A stretch of 64,000 bases of DNA, taken from Halpernia sp048269545. GTDB lineage: Bacteria; Bacteroidota; Bacteroidia; Flavobacteriales; Weeksellaceae. The notes under the pieces are model-generated. The model worked only from the letters and a program-made list of their open reading frames with translations, was not told where the DNA came from and made no database searches. Position numbers and translations under genes: made by a program. The DNA is taken from positions 124,001 to 188,000 of the forward strand of contig NZ_JBLXIJ010000002.1 of the NCBI RefSeq assembly GCF_048269545.1. Reading direction: 5' to 3'. Positions 1 through 8,076 of the stretch are shown piece by piece. Numbering within the stretch: the stretch's first letter is position 1; every line of letters begins with the position of its first letter.

Positions 1-1304
1 AAAACTACGAAAGCTTGCGACACTTTTTCATATAAATCATTTTTGTATAATTCTTCAATGAAAATATCATCGGCTTCTTGTAGGATTCTTACTTTTTCTG
101 CATCTACGGCTCCCAAAATTCTTATTCCTAAACCGGGTCCTGGAAATGGATGGCGGTAAACTAAATGGTGCGGAATTGCTAGTTCCTCTCCTACTTTTCT
201 TACTTCATCTTTAAATAATTCTCGCAAAGGTTCTAATAATTGAAAACCCATTTCTTTCGGTAAACCTCCTACATTATGATGTGATTTTATCACGGAAGAT
301 GGTCCTTTTACAGACTGACTTTCAATAACATCTGGATAAATTGTTCCTTGAGCAAGAAATTTTGCGCCTTCAATTTTTTTTGATTCTTCATCGAAAACTG
401 CCACGAATTCGTTTCCAATGATTTTTCGTTTTTGTTCGGGATCTGAAATGTCTTTTAACTTATTTAAAAATCTTTCTGAAGCGTCAATTAATTTAATGTT
501 TAAATTAAAATGATCACCGTAATTTTTCATTACTTTTTGATCTTCATCTTTGCGTAAAAGTCCTGTGTCAACAAAAATACAAGTTAATTGATTTCCGATT
601 GCACGATGAATTAAAACTGCAGCAACAGAAGAATCAACTCCGCCAGAAAGTCCAAGAATTACTTTTTGATCGCCTACTTTTTCTTTGATTTCAGAAATTG
701 ATTTTACAATATAATCTGTGAGAAACCAGTTTTTTTCTGCTTTACAAATTTTGAAAATAAAATTATTCAGTATTTTTTGACCTTCTTCTGTATGTGTTAC
801 TTCTGGGTGAAATTGAATGCCGTAAATATTTTTTTGTGAATTGCTGATTGCTGCAACTACACCCGATTTTCCGTTGATTTCAAAGTTTTCTGGAACTTTT
901 TCTACTTCATCAAAATGACTCATCCAAACGACAGAATTGTTTGAAACGCCGTCAAATAATGAGCAATTTTTGGTCATTTCTAATTCTGCTTTTCCGTATT
1001 CTCCTTTTGTACCACGGGAAACTTTGCCACCCAATAAATGCGTGATCAATTGCATTCCATAGCAAATTCCTAAAATTGGAATTCCCGCTTCTAATAATTT
1101 CTTTGAAATTAAACTGGCGTTTTCAGAATTTACAGAACTTGGTCCGCCAGATAAAATAATCCCAACTGGTTTTTTGTCTAAAATTTCTGAAACTGGAGTA
1201 TTGAAAGGAATTATTTCTGAATAAACTTCCATCTCACGAATTCTTCTACCAATTAATTGATTGTATTGGGAGCCGAAATCTAAAATTAATATACCGTTTT
1301 GCAT
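1..1304 (-). CDS. guaA: GMP synthase (glutamine-hydrolysing), 3' end cut by window edge
   Basis: Converts XMP to GMP with glutamine and ATP, the last step of the guanylate branch. About 434 codons are visible from the ATG at 1304. The N-terminal class I glutamine amidotransferase domain opens QNGILILDFGSQYNQ and carries the nucleophile motif GICYGMQ. The ATP-pyrophosphatase domain has the PP-loop LSGGVDSSVAAV. The family is usually about 510 residues, so roughly the last 75 residues (the dimerisation end) lie outside the window. It follows purD and purMNH on the same strand, but a 297-bp gap with a repeat and a terminator separates it from purD, so it is probably transcribed independently; I saw no clear promoter of its own. 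Confidence 0.97.
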   Translation of the reverse strand, partial: MQNGILILDFGSQYNQLIGRRIREMEVYSEIIPFNTPVSEILDKKPVGIILSGGPSSVNSENASLISKKLLEAGIPILGICYGMQLITHLLGGKVSRGTKGEYGKAELEMTKNCSLFDGVSNNSVVWMSHFDEVEKVPENFEINGKSGVVAAISNSQKNIYGIQFHPEVTHTEEGQKILNNFIFKICKAEKNWFLTDYIVKSISEIKEKVGDQKVILGLSGGVDSSVAAVLIHRAIGNQLTCIFVDTGLLRKDEDQKVMKNYGDHFNLNIKLIDASERFLNKLKDISDPEQKRKIIGNEFVAVFDEESKKIEGAKFLAQGTIYPDVIESQSVKGPSSVIKSHHNVGGLPKEMGFQLLEPLRELFKDEVRKVGEELAIPHHLVYRHPFPGPGLGIRILGAVDAEKVRILQEADDIFIEELYKNDLYEKVSQAFVV

Positions 1305-1310
1305 GTTTTA

Positions 1311-1378
1311 TTTGTAAAGTTGTTGAGATGTAAAGTGTCAAGTCGTGAAGTTGTAATGTTGTTGAGTTGTGGAGTTTT
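1311..1378. repeat. Degenerate short tandem repeat (GTTGTTGAG-like units)
   Basis: Between guaA and the 1484-1563 element the plus strand holds imperfect short units such as AAAGTTGTTGAGATGT, GTCGTGAAGTTGTAATG and TTGTTGAGTTGTGGAG. It has no reading frame and no hairpin. It looks like slippage-generated filler, and I see no function. Confidence 0.5.
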
Positions 1379-1483
1379 TGCTTATTTTTATTAATTTTCA
1401 AATCAATGATTTCATGTGTTTTTTTATTAAAATTTTTGAAATTCGTTTTTTAAAAAATACTATTCAAAAAAAGCGAATTTGTA

Positions 1484-1563
1484 ACTAGCCCCGATTGCAG
1501 CGACATCCTTTTGTGATGAGGAACGAAGAGCAAAAGATATAGCGAAAAGCGGGAAATAGCTCC
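1484..1563. repeat. Structured intergenic repeat (CTAGCCCCG ... CGGGAAATAGCTCC type)
   Basis: An 80-bp block, richer in G+C than its surroundings, between purD and guaA. The outer parts CTAGCCCCG and CGGGAAATAG pair imperfectly, and an inner perfect stem CTTTTG/CAAAAG closes a 17-nt loop, giving a dumbbell fold. From memory, elements of this kind are dispersed between genes in many flavobacterial genomes. No coding potential was seen. Function unknown; it may be a dispersed non-autonomous repeat or a transcript-processing structure. Confidence 0.6.
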
Positions 1564-1570
1564 AAATAAA

Positions 1571-1595
1571 AAAGACGCGAAATAATCACGTCTTT
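1571..1595 (-). terminator. Intrinsic terminator of purD
   Basis: Arms AAAGACG and CGTCTTT enclose an 11-nt loop. On the minus strand the hairpin is followed by a T-rich run (TCTTTTTTATTT). It starts 7 bp after the purD stop, so it should end the purD transcript and separate it from guaA. Confidence 0.75.
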
Positions 1596-1601
1596 AATTT
1601 T

Positions 1602-2840
1602 TTAAAATTTACCAATATCTGTGCGGTAATAAGCGTAATCAAACTTAATTGGAAGTGCGTCATTGTAAACTTTCTTACGCGCTTCATCAAAAGTATCGCC
1701 TGTTGCAACCAAACTTAAAACTCTTCCTCCGGATGTTACAATTTTCTTCGGTTCTTGTGTTGCACCAGCAAATAAAAGCGTGGAATTTTCTACTTTATCT
1801 AAACCTCTGATTTCAAATCCAGTTTCGTAATTCTGTGGATAACCGCCGGAACACATCACTAAACAAACTGCTTTTTTATCTGAAAATTTCAACTGAATAT
1901 CTTCGCCATTTAAACAGGAAGTAATGGTATCAATTAAATTATTTTCTAAAAGCGCCATCAAAACCTGAGTTTCTGGATCACCGAGACGCATATTATATTC
2001 TAATAAATAACAACCTTTCGGCGTTACCATTAAACCAAAGAAAATAAAGCCTCTGAAATTTAAATTTTTATCTTGTAAACCTGCAATGGTTGGTTCTAAA
2101 ATATTTTTTTCAAAATCTGCTTGGTTTTCTGGAGTCCATTCTGGACTTGGCGCAGCTGATCCCATTCCGCCTGTATTTGGACCTTTTTCGCCGTTTCCAG
2201 CTTTCTTGTAATCTTTCGCAGGAATACATGGAAACAATTTTTTACCATTTGAAAAAGCAATAATAGAAACTTCGTATCCAACTAAATATTCTTCAATCAC
2301 TAATTGAATTCCGGCATCGCCATAAATTCTATCAATCATAAATTTGTGAATTGTAGCATTTGCTTCTAAAATATCTTCACAAACAACAACTCCTTTTCCG
2401 CCGGCTAAACCGCTTGCTTTAATTACCAATGGATAAGAATGTGTTTTTACATAATCCATTGCTTCGTGATAAGCGTCAAAAACTTCGGCTTTTGCAGTTT
2501 TTATATTGTAAGTCTGCATAAATTTTTTAGAATAAGCTTTACTGCCTTCTAATTCTGCACAACGCGCCGTTGCACCAAAAATCTGTAAATCATTTTTTCT
2601 AAATTCATCTACAATTCCATTTACCAAAGGCGCTTCTGGACCAACAATTGTTAAATCTATATTTTCTTGAATAGCCAAATTGCGGAGTGAAATAATGTCA
2701 TCTTCATAATAATTTTGACCAATAGTTTCTGTAGTTGCATTTCCATGAGCAAAAAATATTTTCGAAACTCTCTTGTCTTGTTGTAATTTTACGCCTAAAG
2801 CTGATTCTCTTGCGCCGTTACCAACGATTAATATTTTCAT
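1602..2840 (-). CDS. purD: Phosphoribosylamine--glycine ligase (GAR synthetase)
   Basis: Joins glycine to phosphoribosylamine with ATP, the second step of IMP synthesis. The 412-residue length fits the family (about 420). The N-terminal pre-ATP-grasp fold begins MKILIVGNGARESAL, the typical PurD opening. The ATP-grasp core holds VIKASGLAGGKGV (phosphate loop, about residues 140-152), the substrate segment GPNTGGMGSAAP, and the metal-binding LEYNMRLGDPETQ. It lies 87 bp after purH and has its own good promoter (2867-2898), so it can be expressed with purMNH or alone. A hairpin terminator follows the stop. Confidence 0.97.
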   Translation of the reverse strand: MKILIVGNGARESALGVKLQQDKRVSKIFFAHGNATTETIGQNYYEDDIISLRNLAIQENIDLTIVGPEAPLVNGIVDEFRKNDLQIFGATARCAELEGSKAYSKKFMQTYNIKTAKAEVFDAYHEAMDYVKTHSYPLVIKASGLAGGKGVVVCEDILEANATIHKFMIDRIYGDAGIQLVIEEYLVGYEVSIIAFSNGKKLFPCIPAKDYKKAGNGEKGPNTGGMGSAAPSPEWTPENQADFEKNILEPTIAGLQDKNLNFRGFIFFGLMVTPKGCYLLEYNMRLGDPETQVLMALLENNLIDTITSCLNGEDIQLKFSDKKAVCLVMCSGGYPQNYETGFEIRGLDKVENSTLLFAGATQEPKKIVTSGGRVLSLVATGDTFDEARKKVYNDALPIKFDYAYYRTDIGKF

Positions 2841-2866
2841 AAATTTAGTCTTGTTATTTTATATTA

Positions 2867-2898
2867 CAAATTTAGTTATTTAATAAATGGAGGTCAAA
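2867..2898 (-). promoter_or_regulatory. purD promoter (Bacteroidetes -33/-7 type)
   Basis: Read on the minus strand: TTTG (2895-2898), 20 bp, then TAAATTTG (2867-2874), matching the Bacteroidetes housekeeping consensus TTTG-N~19-TAnnTTTG. Transcription would start near 2860, about 20 nt before the purD ATG. The -33 TTTG is itself the end of a second TAAATTTG copy (2895-2902). Confidence 0.65.
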
Positions 2899-2927
2899 TT
2901 TAGTTCCAAGTTTTTCATAATTATTTT

Positions 2928-4439
2928 TTAATGAAAGAAATGTCGCATTCCTGTAAATACCATTGGAATTTTATTTTCGTTTGCTGCTGAAATAGATTCT
3001 TCGTCTTTCATAGAACCACCTGGCTGAATGATTGCGGTAATGCCTTCTTTTGCACAAAAATCTACAACATCTCGGAATGGGAAAAACGCATCAGATGCGA
3101 GAACTAAATCGCCGGAAAATTTTTCTTTAGCTCTTGAAATCGCTTGTTCTGTCGCCCAAATTCTATTGACTTGTCCACCGCCAATTCCTAAAGCTTGTGT
3201 TCCGTTTGAAACAACTATGGCGTTAGATTTCACATATTTTACAATTCTTTGGCTAAAAAGAAGCGCTTGATTTTGCGCTTCATTTGGTTTTTTTTCTGTA
3301 ACACAATTTAAATTTTCTGAAAATTGATTATCAGAGGATTGAACTAACATTCCACCATCAATTTTCACCCAAGTTTGCGTATCTGAAACAGGATTTTTAA
3401 TTTTAATAATTCGCAAGTTTTTTTTCTTTTTTAATATTTCTAAAGCCTCTTCATCAAAATCTGTTGCGGCAACTATTTCTAAAAATGTTTTATTTAATTC
3501 GGTTGCGGTTTCTACATTTACTTTAAAATTCATTCCAACAATTCCACCGAAGATAGACATTGGATCACATTCAAAAGTTTTTTTAAAGGTTTCTAATTCT
3601 GAATTTCCAACTGCAACTCCACAAGGAGTAGAATGTTTAACGGCGCAACAAACCATTTCTTCTTTAAATTCATTGACCACTTTCCAACACAAATCTAAAT
3701 CTCGTAAATTATTAAAAGATAATTCTTTACCGCCCAATATTTCAAAATCTTTCATCGCACCATTTTCGACATTCGAAACATAGTACGCTGCTTTTTGATG
3801 TGGATTTTCGCCATATCTTAAATCTGAAACTTTCTTATAAGATGCTTCAAGATAATCCGGAAATTCTTCATTTAGCAACATTTTAGAAATTGCGGCGTCA
3901 TAAGCTGAAGTTAAATTAAATACTTTTCCCGCTAATTTCTTTTTTGTTTCAAAAGAAACTTCGCCGGTTTCCATTTCATTTTTAACTAAATCATAATCTT
4001 TTACATCTGTTAAAACGACTACATCTTTAAAGTTCTTCGCACCAGAACGCAACATTGAAGGTCCACCAATATCGATGAATTCTATTTTATCGGCTAAAGA
4101 AATATCAGAATTTGCATTTTCAAAAAATGGATAAAGATTAACAATCACCATATCAATTAAACCAATTTTATGAACTGCAACTGTTTTCATGTGATCTTCA
4201 TTTTCTCTTAAAGCCAATAAACCGCCATGAATTTTTGGATGTAAAGTTTTCACTCTTCCATTCAGCATTTCTGGAAAATCTGTGATTTCATCTATTTGAA
4301 TTGGATTTAAGCCTGCTTCTTTTAAATGTTTAAAAGTTCCGCCAGTTGAAATAATTTCAAAGTTTTTACTTTCTAAAAATTGAGCAAATTCTATTAGATT
4401 GCTTTTGTCTGAGACGGAAATTAAAACTCTTTTTTTCAT
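2928..4439 (-). CDS. purH: Bifunctional AICAR formyltransferase / IMP cyclohydrolase
   Basis: Carries out the last two steps of IMP synthesis: formylation of AICAR with 10-formyl-THF, then ring closure. At 503 residues it is of normal length. The N-terminal MGS-like cyclohydrolase domain begins KKRVLISVSDKSNLIEFAQ, with the phosphate site STGGT and GRVKTLHPKIHGG. The C-terminal transformylase domain carries the catalytic KHSTPCG and ends in the conserved IPMVFTGMRHF. The stop-to-start gap from purN is 2 nt, so purM-purN-purH form one tightly packed operon. No defect is visible. Confidence 0.97.
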   Translation of the reverse strand: MKKRVLISVSDKSNLIEFAQFLESKNFEIISTGGTFKHLKEAGLNPIQIDEITDFPEMLNGRVKTLHPKIHGGLLALRENEDHMKTVAVHKIGLIDMVIVNLYPFFENANSDISLADKIEFIDIGGPSMLRSGAKNFKDVVVLTDVKDYDLVKNEMETGEVSFETKKKLAGKVFNLTSAYDAAISKMLLNEEFPDYLEASYKKVSDLRYGENPHQKAAYYVSNVENGAMKDFEILGGKELSFNNLRDLDLCWKVVNEFKEEMVCCAVKHSTPCGVAVGNSELETFKKTFECDPMSIFGGIVGMNFKVNVETATELNKTFLEIVAATDFDEEALEILKKKKNLRIIKIKNPVSDTQTWVKIDGGMLVQSSDNQFSENLNCVTEKKPNEAQNQALLFSQRIVKYVKSNAIVVSNGTQALGIGGGQVNRIWATEQAISRAKEKFSGDLVLASDAFFPFRDVVDFCAKEGITAIIQPGGSMKDEESISAANENKIPMVFTGMRHFFH

Positions 4440-4441
4440 AA

Positions 4442-5011
4442 TTATTTTTCTGAATTTAAAATTTGTTGGATCGCTTTTGGGAAAATTTCATATTCTATTT
4501 TGTGTACTTTTTCGGCTAAAGTTTCTGTAGTTTCATCTTCAATTAACTTAAAAGATTTTTGTAAAATTATTTCACCTTCATCAACTTCTTGGGTTACAAA
4601 ATGAACTGTAGCACCACTTTCTGTTTCATTATTTTCTAAAACAGCGTTATGAACATTATTTCCCCACATGCCTTTTCCACCAAATTTTGGTAACAATGCA
4701 GGATGAATATTAATGATTGGTACATAAATTTTATTAAAAATTTCTTTGTTTAAAATAGAAAGAAATCCGGCTAAAACGATTAAATCTGTGTTTTCAGGAA
4801 TTGCATTTAACAATTCTTCTGTAAACGATTTTCCTCTTTTAATTAAAATAGATTTTAGACCTAAATTTTTCGCTCGTTCCAAAGCAAAACATTCTCTGTC
4901 TGCAATCACCAAATTGATTTTAGCATTCTGAATTTTGCCGTCTTTTATATTTTCAAAAATATTTTGAAGATTTGTACCAGAACCGGAAAGTAAAATGCAA
5001 ATGTTTTTCAT
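4442..5011 (-). CDS. purN: Phosphoribosylglycinamide formyltransferase 1
   Basis: Transfers the formyl group from 10-formyl-THF to GAR. The 189 residues match the family. The phosphate-binding loop SGSGTNLQN lies near the N-terminus. The catalytic segment NIHPALLPKFGGKGMWG is followed by the catalytic Asp region VTQEVDEGEII. The ATG overlaps the purM stop by one base (TAATG), and purH starts 2 nt after its stop, indicating translational coupling. Confidence 0.96.
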   Translation of the reverse strand: MKNICILLSGSGTNLQNIFENIKDGKIQNAKINLVIADRECFALERAKNLGLKSILIKRGKSFTEELLNAIPENTDLIVLAGFLSILNKEIFNKIYVPIINIHPALLPKFGGKGMWGNNVHNAVLENNETESGATVHFVTQEVDEGEIILQKSFKLIEDETTETLAEKVHKIEYEIFPKAIQQILNSEK

Positions 5012-6000
5012 TAATTTAAAATAATCTTTTCGTCACTTTCTATAATTTCACCGATAATGTAAGTTTCTGGTAAAATTTCCAAAACTTTTTCAGCGCTATT
5101 TTTATCAACAACTACAACCATTCCGACGCCCATATTAAAAGTTCCAAACATTTCATTGCGATTAATATTTCCGCGTTTTTCACATTCTAACATAATATTT
5201 GGAATTTTAATTTTATTAATTTTAATCTTTGCTCCTAAACCTTCAGGAATGATACGTGGAATATTTTCTATAATTCCGCCACCTGTAATATGTGCAATTC
5301 CATTAATTTCAAGTTTTTCTGTCAATTTTTTGATGTCTTGATAATATAATTTTGTAGGAACTAAAAGTGTTTCGTACAAAGGTTTTTCTTCAAAAATTTC
5401 ATTAAAATCTGGAAAGATTTTTCGTACTAATGAAAATCCATTGGAATGAAAACCAGAACTTGGCAAACAAATAATAACGTTGCCCGATTTTATTTTAGAA
5501 CCATCAATAATGTTCTCTTTTTCTACAATTCCCACACAAAATCCCGCCACATCGTAATCGCCATCTTTGTACATTCCGGGCATTTCTGCGGTTTCTCCAC
5601 CAATTAAAGCGCATTCATTGTCTTTGCAGGCTTTTACCATTCCTAAAACAATTTCAGCAGCAACGTTGGAATCTAATTTTCCGCATGCTAAATAATCCAG
5701 AAAAAATAAAGGTTTTGCGCCGTGACAAACGATGTCATTTGCGCACATGGCAAAACAATCTATTCCGATAGAATCGTAATTTTTGGTGTCTAAAGCAATT
5801 TTTAATTTAGTTCCAACGCCATCTGTTCCACTTACTAAAACTGGATTTTTATAATTTCCAATTTCGTAAAATGCTCCAAAACTTCCTAAATTATTCAGAA
5901 CATTTTTATTATGCGTTTCGGCAACTGCGGATTTTATTTTATCGACTGTTTTATAGCCTTCTTCTTTATCAACTCCGGCAGATTTGTATGTGTTGCTCAT
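5011..6000 (-). CDS. purM: Phosphoribosylformylglycinamidine cyclo-ligase (AIR synthetase)
   Basis: Closes the imidazole ring of FGAM to AIR using ATP. The 329 residues fit a slightly short PurM. Visible motifs are VSGTDGVGTKLKIA, CANDIVCHGAKPLFF and IGGETAEMPGMY, with the AIRS C-terminal domain containing HITGGGIIENIPR. It is the first gene of the purM-N-H operon. Its ATG lies about 155 nt from a predicted start of transcription, with a terminator-like hairpin in between, so premature termination may control the operon. Upstream pur steps (purF, L, E, K, C, B) are not in the window. Confidence 0.96.
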   Translation of the reverse strand: MSNTYKSAGVDKEEGYKTVDKIKSAVAETHNKNVLNNLGSFGAFYEIGNYKNPVLVSGTDGVGTKLKIALDTKNYDSIGIDCFAMCANDIVCHGAKPLFFLDYLACGKLDSNVAAEIVLGMVKACKDNECALIGGETAEMPGMYKDGDYDVAGFCVGIVEKENIIDGSKIKSGNVIICLPSSGFHSNGFSLVRKIFPDFNEIFEEKPLYETLLVPTKLYYQDIKKLTEKLEINGIAHITGGGIIENIPRIIPEGLGAKIKINKIKIPNIMLECEKRGNINRNEMFGTFNMGVGMVVVVDKNSAEKVLEILPETYIIGEIIESDEKIILN

Positions 6001-6023
6001 TTTCTTAAATTATATAAATTTTT

Positions 6024-6060
6024 AAATAAAAAAAGCCGACACTTTTAGGCGTCGGCTTTT
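6024..6060 (-). terminator. Terminator-like hairpin in the purM leader (possible attenuator)
   Basis: On the minus strand the stem AAAAGCCGAC/GTCGGCTTTT gains two further pairs (G-U, C-G) that the plus strand cannot form, and is followed by a T run. It lies 24 bp upstream of the purM ATG and downstream of the promoter at 6163-6192, so it sits inside the leader of purM-N-H. A 13-codon frame (MKSRRLKVSAFFI) runs through it. It could be an attenuator or a leaky terminator of the upstream reductase transcript. Confidence 0.6.
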
Positions 6061-6162
6061 CATTATTATTTAGCGGTGCTTATTTTTATCCCATTTTCGT
6101 GGAAAAACTGTGGATTAAAAATGAGCAGTAATTTCTTCAATTGTAAAGATATTTTCTTTTGG

Positions 6163-6192
6163 CAAAAGTAAGATTATTTTTAGACAAACAAA
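6163..6192 (-). promoter_or_regulatory. purM-purN-purH operon promoter
   Basis: On the minus strand TTTG (6189-6192), 18 bp, then TACTTTTG (6163-6170) match the Bacteroidetes promoter consensus. The predicted start near 6156 gives a leader of about 155 nt before purM. The rest of the 6001-6230 gap holds the leader and its hairpin only. Confidence 0.6.
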
Positions 6193-6230
6193 AAATATTT
6201 TAAAAAATTATCTTATAGATTTATTAGATT

Positions 6231-6785
6231 TTAAATTTTGAGAAAATTAATTCCTTTTAATCTAGATTTTACACTTTCGACTTTCTGTTCAAATTCTGCC
6301 TTTAGTTCTTCATTAATAATTCCTTTTCCTTCTTCGAAATTTTCTTTAAATTTTGGTAGAATAAAATTTTCTAAAACAGTTGTTCCACTAAAGGGTGCTC
6401 TTTTTAAAAAAGCTTCTGTAACATTTTTTCCACCGCCGGGACCTGTTGCAGTTGACATTAAAAACATTGGTTTTTCACCAAAATGTTTTCTACCTTTTAC
6501 TCTTGAAACCCAATCAAAAATATTTTTAAAGGCAGAAGTATAAGTAGAATTGTGTTCCGCCAAAGACATTATTATTAAATCTGAGTTGTCAATTTTATGA
6601 GCAAAATCTATTGCCAATTGTGGAATTCCCGTTGCTTCTCGTTCTGGTTTATAAATCGGCATTTCAAAGTCATTTAAATCTAAAATTTCAACTTCATCTT
6701 CTTTAAAATAAGTGCTTGCGAAATGTATTAATTTTTTATTGACAGATTGCTCAGAATTACTTCCGGCAAAAGCGAGTATTTTCAT
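6231..6785 (-). CDS. NAD(P)H-dependent FMN reductase family (flavodoxin fold)
   Basis: A 184-residue protein of the NADPH-dependent FMN reductase family, which reduces flavins, quinones, chromate or azo compounds in the cytoplasm. The FMN phosphate loop AFAGSNSEQSVNKKL lies at the N-terminus; SLAEHNSTYTSAFKNIFDW and STATGPGGG form the flavin-binding loops. It starts 13 bp after the pirin stop, so the two are probably co-transcribed, a pairing consistent with redox or electrophile stress. The exact substrate cannot be told from sequence. Confidence 0.88.
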   Translation of the reverse strand: MKILAFAGSNSEQSVNKKLIHFASTYFKEDEVEILDLNDFEMPIYKPEREATGIPQLAIDFAHKIDNSDLIIMSLAEHNSTYTSAFKNIFDWVSRVKGRKHFGEKPMFLMSTATGPGGGKNVTEAFLKRAPFSGTTVLENFILPKFKENFEEGKGIINEELKAEFEQKVESVKSRLKGINFLKI

Positions 6786-6798
6786 ATATAATTATTTT

Positions 6799-7515
6799 TT
6801 AATTAATCTCCATAGGAACTTCCATTAGTAATATTTCGGAATCTTCTAAAGCTTCTAAAGTGAAACTTTCTGTTTCCCAAATTCCGAAACCATCTCTTGT
6901 TTCTAAAATTTGATTGCCCACTTTTGCAGAACCTTTTAATACAAAGATATAAACTCCATTTTTAGAATCATGTAATTGATATTTTTTAGAATTTCCTTTT
7001 TCAAATTTAGCCAAATTAAACCAAGCATTTTGATAAATCCAAACGCCTTCATCATTTTGATTCGGTGAAAGAATTTGTTGAAAATCATTTAATTTTTCAT
7101 CTTTTTTTATATTGATTTGATCATAGCGTGGTTCGACACTTTTTTTATTGGGTATAACCCAAATTTGCAAAAACTTTACAAGTTCATCTTTATTTTTATT
7201 GTATTCACTGTGTTGTATACCCGTTCCTGCACTCATGACTTGAATTTCACCTTTTTTAATAACGGCGGTTGTTCCCATAGAATCTTTATGTTCTAAATCT
7301 CCTTCTAAAGGAATTGAAATAATTTCCATATCACGATGCGGATGCGTACCAAAACCCATTCCAGAAGCAACTTGATCGTCATTCAGAACGCGTAAAACAC
7401 CGAAATTCATTCTTTCTGGATTGTGATAATTTGCAAAACTAAATGTGTGATGAGATTTTAACCAACCATGATCTGCAAAACCTCTTGTATTTGATTTATG
7501 ATAAACTGTTTTCAT
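6799..7515 (-). CDS. Pirin family protein (bicupin)
   Basis: A 238-residue pirin-like bicupin. The N-terminal cupin holds the metal-binding pattern HPHRDMEI ... GTGIQHSEYN (two His, later His and Glu). The second cupin (about residues 150-235) lacks an obvious metal set, as is common. Bacterial pirins such as YhhW have quercetinase activity; others bind regulators. The first gene of a pair with the FMN reductase. A TACCTTTG -7 box lies upstream at 7597-7604 on the minus strand, about 80 bp from the ATG. Confidence 0.9.
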   Translation of the reverse strand: MKTVYHKSNTRGFADHGWLKSHHTFSFANYHNPERMNFGVLRVLNDDQVASGMGFGTHPHRDMEIISIPLEGDLEHKDSMGTTAVIKKGEIQVMSAGTGIQHSEYNKNKDELVKFLQIWVIPNKKSVEPRYDQINIKKDEKLNDFQQILSPNQNDEGVWIYQNAWFNLAKFEKGNSKKYQLHDSKNGVYIFVLKGSAKVGNQILETRDGFGIWETESFTLEALEDSEILLMEVPMEIN

Positions 7516-7596
7516 ATCTAAATTTTTTAATTTTTTATAATCTATAATTGCCTAACTTTATGGGTGTTGTTTTATAAACTCCTTAATTTTATTATA

Positions 7597-7650
7597 CAAA
7601 GGTAGATTTAATTAAAAAGTTTTCCATTATCATAAGGTAAGAAATCTTAC
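7597..7650. promoter_or_regulatory. Control region between pirin and DUF488 genes
   Basis: The 158-bp divergent gap holds a minus-strand -7 box TACCTTTG (7597-7604) for pirin, with no convincing -33 partner, and an inverted repeat GTAAGA-AA-TCTTAC (7637-7650), 23 bp before the DUF488 start. The dyad is a possible operator; no regulator gene is adjacent. Confidence 0.35.
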
Positions 7651-7673
7651 AAAATAATTAATATTAGAAAAAG

Positions 7674-8024
7674 ATGAAGGTAAAAGAAAAAAGAATTTAT
7701 GAAACCGCTGAAAAAAAAGATGGTTATAGAATTTTTGTAGATAAACTTTGGCCACGAGGAATGAAAAAAGAAGATGCTCATTTTGATTTTTGGGCAAAAG
7801 AAATTTCACCAAGTAAGAAATTACGGAAATCCTATCACGGAAATGAAATTGATTTTAAAGAATTTAGCAAACTTTATTTAAAAGAGTTAGAAAATAATCC
7901 GGACTCAAAAGAGTTTTTGGAAAAAATAAAATCAGAGAAAATTATTACGCTTTTGACTTCTGTAAAAAATATTGAAACAAGTGAAACTCCTGTGTTAAAA
8001 GAATTTATAGAATCTGAAATTTAA
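7674..8024 (+). CDS. DUF488 family protein
   Basis: A 116-residue protein of the DUF488 (YeaO-like) family, found widely in bacteria without a settled function. Family hallmarks are visible: RIYE near the start, RIFVDKLWPRGMKKE (about residues 19-33), FWAKEISPSKKLRKSYH, and a C-terminal ITLLTSVKN strand. The ATG lies in an A-rich context without Shine-Dalgarno sequence, normal here. It stands alone, divergent from pirin, and ends at a strong bidirectional hairpin shared with the MFS gene. Confidence 0.88.
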   Translation: MKVKEKRIYETAEKKDGYRIFVDKLWPRGMKKEDAHFDFWAKEISPSKKLRKSYHGNEIDFKEFSKLYLKELENNPDSKEFLEKIKSEKIITLLTSVKNIETSETPVLKEFIESEI

Positions 8025-8027
8025 CTC

Positions 8028-8062
8028 AAAAAACGTCTCGAAAAATATCGAGACGTTTTTTT
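8028..8062. terminator. Bidirectional intrinsic terminator
   Basis: Perfect arms AAAACGTCTCG and CGAGACGTTTT around an 8-nt loop, with T runs on both strands, between the convergent DUF488 gene and the MFS permease gene. Confidence 0.88.
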
Positions 8063-8076
8063 GAATTAAATTATTT

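Noticed and set aside
6115..6168. Short minus-strand frame ending PKENIFTIEEITAHF in the purM leader
   Set aside because: It has no ATG or GTG start after the preceding in-frame stop, and it overlaps the promoter -7 box; kept only as part of the leader description.
6001..6230. Known purine or PRPP riboswitch before purM
   Set aside because: I could not find the conserved cores of the classes I know; only a promoter and a terminator-like hairpin are supported.
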